From Aromatoleum aromaticum EbN1 (GTDB lineage: Bacteria > Pseudomonadota > Gammaproteobacteria > Burkholderiales > Rhodocyclaceae), in the NCBI RefSeq assembly GCF_000025965.1, contig NC_006513.1:4209400-4273399 (forward strand): a DNA stretch of 64,000 nucleotides. Reading direction: 5' to 3'. Positions 56,051 through 61,713 of this stretch are shown here, piece by piece. The notes below the pieces were generated by a model. That model saw only the letters and a program-made list of their open reading frames with translations. It made no database searches and had not been told where the DNA came from. How positions within the stretch are numbered: the first letter of the stretch is position 1; every line of letters begins with the position of its first letter. Made by a program: the position numbers and the translations under genes.

Positions 56051-56536
56051 TCAATCTGCCGTCTGCGACACCAGTCTCCACCACGCCTGCCACCCGCTCA
56101 CCTGGTCGATGTACTCGCGGCACTGCTCGTAGTTGCCGGCGACGGTGTCGAGGGCAGCAGCGTCTGCAACGGGCGGGGCGCTGCCAGCAACCACGCGGGC
56201 GGTGTCGGCAGGTTGGCCGGTTGCGGCGGCGTCGTGGAGCAGGCGCCAAGCGCCGTCGAGCTCGCAACGGCGATCAGCAGGGAGTTGCGCATAGCGGATT
56301 ACCTCGCGGGTGATGATGCGGTCTTTCGGGCGCTGCGCGGTGCGGGCGGCCTCGAGGGCGGCGGAGAGGCGGTCGACGGCGCCTTGTCGCGCGACGATTT
56401 CGCCGGCGTAGGCGAGCGCCTGGTCGAGCTTTTGCTGCGCTTGGTCGCCCTGCTCGACGTGCCGGCCGTAGGCGAACGCGCCCGCGTGCGTGCCGATCAG
56501 CAGGATCACGCCGCCGAGGACGGCGTACGGGTGCAT
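56051..56536 (-). CDS. Rz-like inner-membrane spanin
   Basis: 161 residues. One N-terminal membrane anchor (AVLGGVILLIGTHAGAFAYG) is followed by a long helical periplasmic part (QAQQKLDQALAYAGEIVARQ ... RLSAALEAARTAQ) and a tail with CREYIDQVSGWQAWW. This is the Rz layout: with Rz1 it spans the periplasm and fuses inner and outer membranes in the last step of lysis. An Rz1-type lipoprotein gene is embedded in another frame. It ends the lysis cassette. Confidence 0.8.
   Translation of the reverse strand: MHPYAVLGGVILLIGTHAGAFAYGRHVEQGDQAQQKLDQALAYAGEIVARQGAVDRLSAALEAARTAQRPKDRIITREVIRYAQLPADRRCELDGAWRLLHDAAATGQPADTARVVAGSAPPVADAAALDTVAGNYEQCREYIDQVSGWQAWWRLVSQTAD
56098..56292 (-). CDS. Rz1-like outer-membrane spanin lipoprotein, embedded in Rz
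   Basis: 64 residues, entirely inside the Rz gene but in a different frame on the same strand. Signal peptide RNSLLIAVASSTALGAC with a lipobox-like end (LGA-C); the mature part is short and rich in proline (TTPPQPANLPTPPAW). A nested, proline-rich lipoprotein is the hallmark of Rz1. It partners the Rz protein through the C-termini in the periplasm. Confidence 0.78.
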   Translation of the reverse strand: MRNSLLIAVASSTALGACSTTPPQPANLPTPPAWLLAAPRPLQTLLPSTPSPATTSSAASTSTR

Positions 56537-56539
56537 CGA

Positions 56540-56791
56540 TCAGCCGCCGATGAAGAGCCGCAGCCACATGCGCTGTATGACGGCCGCCGCGCGCAGGTTG
56601 GCGACGGTCACCTCTTCGATGGCCTCGCTCCAGCGGCAGGCGTCGGTGATGGGGCGCTGCCGGGTCATGCGGTAGCGGGCGAGGTCGGTGATGGGGCGCT
56701 GCCGGGTCATGCGGTAGCGGGCGAGGTCGGTGATGGGGCGCTGCCGGGTCATGCGGTAGCGGGCGAGGTCGGTCACGATGGCGGTCTTCAT
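56540..56791 (-). CDS. Small phage protein with three 14-residue repeats
   Basis: 83 residues. After KTAIV the chain has three identical copies of TDLARYRMTRQRPI, then a unique helical C-terminus (WSEAIEEVTVANLRAAAVIQRMWLRLF). Its start overlaps the endolysin stop (TGATG), and it ends 3 bases before the Rz start region. It sits inside the lysis cassette, but nothing in the sequence shows a lysis role. The repeats are exact at DNA level (42 bp), so they arose recently. Without them the protein would be about 55 residues. Confidence 0.65.
   Translation of the reverse strand: MKTAIVTDLARYRMTRQRPITDLARYRMTRQRPITDLARYRMTRQRPITDACRWSEAIEEVTVANLRAAAVIQRMWLRLFIGG
56642..56767. repeat. Three exact copies of a 42-bp tandem repeat
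   Basis: The unit begins GTCGGTGATGGGGCGCTGCC, is 42 bases long and is repeated three times without change, with a partial fourth (GTCGGT). It is in frame within the small phage gene. Confidence 0.95.
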
Positions 56792-57324
56792 CAGTCTTCT
56801 CCCATGCACATTTTGTATTCGGCCTGGCGGCGCACGGTGAGGCCGCGCAGGGGGATGAGCGGGCACTCGAGCTTTCCGGTGCGCGCGTTGCGGATCTTCG
56901 GTTTGGTGCAGTCGCGGAACTTGTCGAAGTCGAGGATCGTGCGACAGGCCGCGTCGTACCGTCCGGCTGCGAGCTTGTCCGGGATTGACGACGCGCAGAC
57001 GGCACCGGCTCCGACGTTGTAGGCAAGGGAGACGAACGCCGAGAACTCGTGCGGGTACATCGGTACAGGGGCGCAGCGCTTGATGGCTTTTTCGGACGCG
57101 GTGGCATCGCGCAGCAGATCGACCAAGGCGCGCGGCGGCGTCGTGGCGTCGGCGAGCTTGACCGGCGAGCCATCGGCGTTGCGGGTGGTGCCGAACCCTT
57201 TGGTCGGGACGTCGCCGGGGACCGGGGGGCGGGCCCGCTCGATGTAGCCTTCGTGCAACGCGAGGCCGACCAGCGCCGCGGCGGTGAGCGTGAGCGCGCC
57301 GGAGACGAGGCGCGGACTATTCAT
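56791..57324 (-). CDS. Phage SAR endolysin (lysozyme, GH24 type)
   Basis: Muramidase of 177 residues. The N-terminal weakly hydrophobic helix (LVSGALTLTAAALVGLALHEG) has the Gly/Ala-rich make-up of a signal-anchor-release domain, allowing Sec export and later release. The catalytic region follows at once: HEGYIER (Glu), PVPGDVP (Asp) and TKGFGTT (Thr), the E-D-T arrangement of T4/P21-type lysozymes. FSAFVSLAYNVGAGAVC is also typical. It overlaps the holin gene by 8 bases and the next gene by one. Confidence 0.88.
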   Translation of the reverse strand: MNSPRLVSGALTLTAAALVGLALHEGYIERARPPVPGDVPTKGFGTTRNADGSPVKLADATTPPRALVDLLRDATASEKAIKRCAPVPMYPHEFSAFVSLAYNVGAGAVCASSIPDKLAAGRYDAACRTILDFDKFRDCTKPKIRNARTGKLECPLIPLRGLTVRRQAEYKMCMGED

Positions 57325-57529
57325 CGCTGTCGTCCTCGAGCTGCGCGCGGGCGCGGGCGATCTTGAGGTGCTCGCGCTTGTACCACCACGTGATCACGGC
57401 GTTTGTCACGAACGCGAGGCCCGCGATCGCGAGGCCGCCGAGCGCGGCGAATTCGTTCGCCGTCATACCGAGAATGACCGTGCTGCCGGCTGCGGTGTAG
57501 GTGATTGCGGCGGATGCTTTGTCGGGCAT
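57317..57529 (-). CDS. Phage holin-like membrane protein
   Basis: 70 residues. Two hydrophobic segments (SAAITYTAAGSTVILGMT and GGLAIAGLAFVTNAVITWWY) and a charged C-terminus (KREHLKIARARAQLEDD). Size, topology and position directly before the endolysin match a class II holin or pinholin; with a SAR endolysin the latter is plausible. ATG 57529 is chosen for its AAGGAG at good distance; an ATG eight codons upstream is less likely. Confidence 0.8.
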   Translation of the reverse strand: MPDKASAAITYTAAGSTVILGMTANEFAALGGLAIAGLAFVTNAVITWWYKREHLKIARARAQLEDDSDE

Positions 57530-57549
57530 CGGTGGCTCCTTCTTCTTGT

Positions 57550-57768
57550 TCAAATCTCTTGATCGACTCCGGTCAGCGCCGGCGCCGGCCCTTCGATCAC
57601 CCCGCCCCGCACATACACATGCTCCCCGACCGTCGCCTCGCCCCGCGCGCGGATCGTCGCGCCGTCGATGAGCTGAACGGTGACGCCGTCGGCGGTGACG
57701 GCGGTGACCTGGCCGGCGTCGAGGGGCTGGCCGGGGATGAGGCGCAGGAGGCGCTTATACGGATTCAT
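57550..57768 (-). CDS. Small phage protein
   Basis: 72 residues. Strand-rich, with QVTAVTADGVTVQLIDGATIRARG and VGEHVYVRGGVIEGPAP, looking like a small beta-barrel or OB-like fold. It overlaps the end of the large upstream phage gene by 14 bases and lies before the holin. It may be a tail or baseplate accessory protein; I do not recognise a family. Confidence 0.65.
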   Translation of the reverse strand: MNPYKRLLRLIPGQPLDAGQVTAVTADGVTVQLIDGATIRARGEATVGEHVYVRGGVIEGPAPALTGVDQEI

Positions 57769-59833
57769 GTTCGTGGGTCTCGAGGCGGATGGACTGCCAC
57801 AGTTCGGGGAAGCGCTGTTCGATCTGGACGGCGCGCGTCAGGCCGATATGCGGGGTGCCGCCCTCGGTGTAGCGGACGAGTTTGCCCGGCTGGATGATGC
57901 CGGTCTCGGGGAGCACGGGCAGGCGCAGGGTGATGTGCGCCTGGCGGCCGGTGTCGCCGAGCGCTGCGGTGCCGCGCTGCAGGGTCATGGCGGGGTCGGT
58001 GGCGAGCGGGTCGACGATGGTCTGGGCGTTGCGGTCGGCGGCGGTGCCGGCGCGGCGGATGCGGTCGCGGCGGCCGGCTTCGCCGCCGGCGATCCAGACG
58101 GCGTTGTACGCGGGCTTGTCCTGCCATTCGATGCCTTCGACTTCGCACACGTCCTCAGGCAGGTCGATGTCGGGCGTCTGGGTCGGCCAGTGCCACGGGG
58201 CGACCGGGTAACGCGGCAGGATGATGAGGGTCTGGTCGGTGTCGTGCGCCTGGACGTAGGCGCCGGCGGCCTCGGCAATGCGCGTCGCGGCGTCCATGTA
58301 GGTGCCGGTGTGGCTCCAGCTGCCCGCGGGGACGAGCCAGTCGGTGACGCGCCAGTCGAGATCCCAGCCGATCGAGACGCCGTTGACCATCAGCGCGTCG
58401 TCGAGGAGCTGGCGCGCGGTGCGGGCAGTGGCGTTGTAGCGGGTGGCGACCGGAGCGTGCGGGTCGGCGAGCCACGCGGCGCGCCCTCGCCCGCTCACTT
58501 TCAGCCAGGCTTCGCCGAAGCGCCGGTCGCGCGCGAGGCGCTCGACGACGAGGTGCAGCGGCGTGCCGTTGAGGGTGGCGACGAGCTCGACGTGATCACC
58601 TATGGCGGGCGAGCGCACGAGCGGCATCGAGGCCGCGGGCAGGCTCGCGGACCAGCCCCAGCACCACGAGTCGGCGTCGAGCGACGCGGAAAAATCCTGC
58701 ACGTCGACCGGCTCGCCGGTGTCGGCGCGCACGAGCGAGAAACTGTTGATCACGACATAGCACTCCTGGATGGGGATGACGACGGTCCCGCCGGTGGCGG
58801 GCGGGCAGCCGAAGACGAGGCGGGTGGTGCCGTCGGCCGCGCGGCAGAACACCAGATGCACCGGGCTGCTGTACTGCGCGCCGGGGGGCGGTTCGGGCCA
58901 CGGCCAGGTGGCCTGCCACCAGCCGACGGGCAGCGGGAGCATGTGCGCGTGGCGGGCGGCGAGCGGTGCCGCGGTGGGCTGCGCCTGGTGGTGGCCGGCG
59001 CGGGCGCGGGCGGTCGCCGGGGTGGCGTGGGCGTGGGGGACGGCGAGCGCGCGGCGGGTGCGGATGCGCTCCTGTTGCGCGAGGCGTGCGCCCTGCGCGG
59101 CGGGCGTCGCGTGGCGGGCGCGCAGGCGGACGGGGCGGCGGGCTTTGAGCGTGTCGGCGTGCGGCAGTGCTGCGGCGTGGCCGAGCGGGCGGGCGTGCTG
59201 CGCTTTGATGCGCGAGCGGCGGCCGGCGCGCGTCATCTGCTGTTGCGCAGTGACGCAGGCGGTCGCGAGCGGCGCGGCGGATTGCTGGCGGGCGCGCATA
59301 GGCGTGCGGGCGGGCTGCATCGGCTGCTGGCGCGCGACGAGGCCGCGGGCGGCGGGCGGGGTGTGCGGCCACGCGGGGGCGCGCAGGCCGGGGCCGACGT
59401 CGGTGATGAGGTCGAGATCCTGCACGCCTTCTGCGACGGCGGCGAGCGCGGGCAGCGTCGGAGCCGGCAGCGAGGCGGCGACGGTCGCGGTGCGGGTGGC
59501 GTCGAGCGCCGCGAGGGTGATGCCCGGCAGCGTCGGCGCGGGGAGCGCGGCGGCGAGCGTAGCGTCGATGACAGCGGCCGGGGCGACCTGGTCGCCGACG
59601 GCGGCGAGGGTGAGGCCGGGCAGCGTCGCGGGCGGCAGGGTTGCGGCGACGGTCGCGGTGATCGTCGGGTACAGCGGCGGCGTGTAGGGGCCGAAGACGA
59701 GCGCGACCGCGCCGGGGGTGGGATCGACCGGGCGCGCGAAGACGAGCTCGACCGACGGCCGGTAATGCGCGAAGACCAGATCCACCGGGCCGGGCGTGGG
59801 CGTGACTTTGCGCCAGTGGATCAGTTTTGTCAT
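57755..59833 (-). CDS. Large phage structural (tail-like) protein with repeat-rich N-terminal half
   Basis: 692 residues. The first 80 residues contain repeated LVF units (PVDLVFAHY, VELVFARP, VALVFGPY). Residues 60-140 carry LPxPTLPGxTLAA-type repeats, and about 165-300 form an Ala/Arg/His/Gln-rich low-complexity stretch. Another LVF pair follows. From about residue 355 there is an ordered domain (VVINSFSLVRADTGEPVDVQDF, WCWGWSASLP) resembling proteins at the tail tip of siphophages. Receptor-binding or tail-tip function is inferred from that and from its position before the lysis genes. Confidence 0.7.
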   Translation of the reverse strand: MTKLIHWRKVTPTPGPVDLVFAHYRPSVELVFARPVDPTPGAVALVFGPYTPPLYPTITATVAATLPPATLPGLTLAAVGDQVAPAAVIDATLAAALPAPTLPGITLAALDATRTATVAASLPAPTLPALAAVAEGVQDLDLITDVGPGLRAPAWPHTPPAARGLVARQQPMQPARTPMRARQQSAAPLATACVTAQQQMTRAGRRSRIKAQHARPLGHAAALPHADTLKARRPVRLRARHATPAAQGARLAQQERIRTRRALAVPHAHATPATARARAGHHQAQPTAAPLAARHAHMLPLPVGWWQATWPWPEPPPGAQYSSPVHLVFCRAADGTTRLVFGCPPATGGTVVIPIQECYVVINSFSLVRADTGEPVDVQDFSASLDADSWCWGWSASLPAASMPLVRSPAIGDHVELVATLNGTPLHLVVERLARDRRFGEAWLKVSGRGRAAWLADPHAPVATRYNATARTARQLLDDALMVNGVSIGWDLDWRVTDWLVPAGSWSHTGTYMDAATRIAEAAGAYVQAHDTDQTLIILPRYPVAPWHWPTQTPDIDLPEDVCEVEGIEWQDKPAYNAVWIAGGEAGRRDRIRRAGTAADRNAQTIVDPLATDPAMTLQRGTAALGDTGRQAHITLRLPVLPETGIIQPGKLVRYTEGGTPHIGLTRAVQIEQRFPELWQSIRLETHEHESV

Positions 59834-59842
59834 GGCCGGTGA

Positions 59843-60247
59843 TCAGCCCTGGAAATGGGCGGACGTGATGCGCACGAACGCGCCGGCGACGAGACTTGTG
59901 TCGGCGAGCTTGATTTCGCCGGCTCCGGCGGTGTCGGAGACGGTGCAGTCGCCCCACACCGCGCCGGCCGCATCGAGCACGCGCGCGCACCCGGCGACGC
60001 CGTCGTCGAACGCCTGGCCTTCGATGGGTGCTGCGAGGTCGATGCGGTACGTTGCGGCATCGATGCTGCCGACTGCGGCGTCGAGATCGACAGCGGCCAG
60101 CAGCGTGCCGGTGGCGGGGTCGGTGCCGGTGTAGAAAAGGATCGCGGCGGGCGCGGGGTTGGCGACGAGGAGGTCGAACGAGGCCTGCAGCGCCGGCAGG
60201 CGGGCGGCTGCGTCGCGGGCAGTGGCGTGGGCGGTGGAGAGGATCAT
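59843..60247 (-). CDS. Phage protein of unknown function
   Basis: 134 residues, Ala-rich. After a helical start (ARDAAARLPALQASFDLLVA) it is strand-rich (AILFYTGTDPATGTLLAAVDL, AGEIKLADTSLVAGAFVRIT). Such short proteins between tail genes often decorate the tail, but no family is recognised. It lies 9 bases upstream of the large tail-like gene and just after the 106-residue gene. Confidence 0.65.
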   Translation of the reverse strand: MILSTAHATARDAAARLPALQASFDLLVANPAPAAILFYTGTDPATGTLLAAVDLDAAVGSIDAATYRIDLAAPIEGQAFDDGVAGCARVLDAAGAVWGDCTVSDTAGAGEIKLADTSLVAGAFVRITSAHFQG

Positions 60248-60250
60248 GGG

Positions 60251-60571
60251 TTATTCCTCCACACTCGGGACGAGGTTCAGCTTGATGACGGGGTCGTGCA
60301 CGCCGGTGTGGTCATAGGCGATGACGTGGTATTTTTTGGTGGGGTCGAGGTTGTCGAAGTGCCAGTCGCCCGCGGCATCGGACCAGCACCAGTCGACCAG
60401 GGTGTTACTCGGGAAAACCTGCCCGTGCGCGTTTTGGCTGACGAATAGCTGCACGCGGCGCGGGACGGCGGCCTCAGGCGTCCCCGCAATGGTCGTGGAA
60501 CCGAACAGTGCCCCGGGCCGTACCAGGGGTTTCAGGGTGACCGTTTTGGCGAGGATGGTGAGCAAGCTCAT
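60251..60571 (-). CDS. Phage protein with a carboxypeptidase-regulatory-like beta fold
   Basis: 106 residues from ATG 60571, overlapping the stop of the preceding gene (ATGA). RRVQLFVSQNAHGQVFPS, then DAAGDWHFDNLDPTKKYHVIAYDHTG, is the pattern of small beta-sandwich domains in which a value is modified over a change (FDNLDPTKKYHVIAYD resembles the CarboxypepD_reg-like or fibronectin-like ending). A tail or fibre accessory role is inferred. Confidence 0.65.
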   Translation of the reverse strand: MSLLTILAKTVTLKPLVRPGALFGSTTIAGTPEAAVPRRVQLFVSQNAHGQVFPSNTLVDWCWSDAAGDWHFDNLDPTKKYHVIAYDHTGVHDPVIKLNLVPSVEE

Positions 60572-61698
60572 CGCCACGGCCCCGTAACGTCAAGCGCGAC
60601 AAAACTTCCATCCGGGGTGGAAACGTTTTCCCCGACCGCTACTTTTAGATACCACCGTCCATCCACTCCCTCACTGACGGTGCGGGTTATATAGTCCGTT
60701 TTACGCTCCAGGCCGACCAGGAGCCCGGGGATACTCGCGCGAATGGCGTTTGCGTGAAACGCAATCTGAGGCGCGAAGGTCAGCTCGCCGGCCACGGGCG
60801 GCGCACTCGAGTAGCCCCCTGCGGAATTCACGTTCATGGCAATGTTCCTCGTCACGGCCGCGCCCGCGGCCTGATCCGCCCCTCTGGCGAAGTAGCACCC
60901 GGTCTGGTATTGCATGTTCATTACGGTGGCATTGGCATGACTCGGCCATGCCGGTGATGCGGCTGCCGCCGCGGATATGGCGCAGTGGTAGGCATCAGCA
61001 GCGAACAGAGGTACTGCGTCGCCAAATCGAAAAACGTCAGCGTGGGGATAACTCGCAGTCCAAACCGGCAGGAAATGGATCATGCTGCCGTCGGCGACGA
61101 GCGCCCAGGATCGCGACGCAATGCCCGCCGCGTTGGATTTGGGCCAGGAATACGCCGTGGCAGCGCACTGCGCGAGCGTCGGGAACAGCCCGTCGCCGGT
61201 GTCAGCGTCGGTCATGTTCTCGTAGCCGCGCACCCGCGTGTACTGCGCGTGGGCGTCGTCCAGCCGCAGATACAATTGCGTGGTATTCGTGTCGATCGAC
61301 TGATACACCCCTTTGTTCGTCGCCGAAAACGGCTTCGCCCACCCCGCCGGGGCGCGCTTGCAGGTGATCGTGCCAGTGGCGGTGCCGTCGGCGATGCCGG
61401 GACAGAGGAACGTGAAGGAGGATGCGCCACTCGTGGCAATCCTCCATTCCGCGTTCAGCGCGGCCGGCGTGGCGCCGGCGAGCTGGATGACGACGTGCTG
61501 CTCGAACGGATTGCCCGCGCTCAGCGACACGGTCGCGACACCCCCGGCGACGGCGATGCTGTCGACCGCGCGGCTGTCAAAGCCGTTGATCAGGCACGCG
61601 TCGAGCAGTTCGATCAAGGCGCCGGCTTCGCCGCGCAGGACCGGCCCGTTCGCCATGCCGCTGTGAAACCATTTGACGCTGGTATCGGCTTTCGCCAT
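60568..61698 (-). CDS. Phage structural protein
   Basis: 376 residues. It opens ADTSVKWFHSGMANGPVLRG and has a beta-rich start (IAVAGGVATVSLSAGNPFEQHVVIQLAG). The middle includes YLRLDDAHAQYTRVRGYENMTDADTG, VADGSMIHFLPVW and FRFGDAVPLFAADAYHCAI, a pattern found in uncharacterised tail-region proteins of related phages as far as I recall. It overlaps the next gene by four bases and follows the large repeat protein by 15. Confidence 0.7.
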   Translation of the reverse strand: MAKADTSVKWFHSGMANGPVLRGEAGALIELLDACLINGFDSRAVDSIAVAGGVATVSLSAGNPFEQHVVIQLAGATPAALNAEWRIATSGASSFTFLCPGIADGTATGTITCKRAPAGWAKPFSATNKGVYQSIDTNTTQLYLRLDDAHAQYTRVRGYENMTDADTGDGLFPTLAQCAATAYSWPKSNAAGIASRSWALVADGSMIHFLPVWTASYPHADVFRFGDAVPLFAADAYHCAISAAAAASPAWPSHANATVMNMQYQTGCYFARGADQAAGAAVTRNIAMNVNSAGGYSSAPPVAGELTFAPQIAFHANAIRASIPGLLVGLERKTDYITRTVSEGVDGRWYLKVAVGENVSTPDGSFVALDVTGPWR

Positions 61699-61713
61699 TC
61701 GTTGTTCCTCCGG

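Noticed and set aside
56642-56767. CRISPR-like or attachment repeats
   Set aside because: Three adjacent 42-bp copies in frame within a gene, without spacers.
57680-59842. Open frame of 720 codons on the plus strand, Gly/Arg-rich
   Set aside because: It mirrors the large phage tail-like gene on the minus strand. The repeats are the reverse image of that gene's LPxPTLPG repeats.
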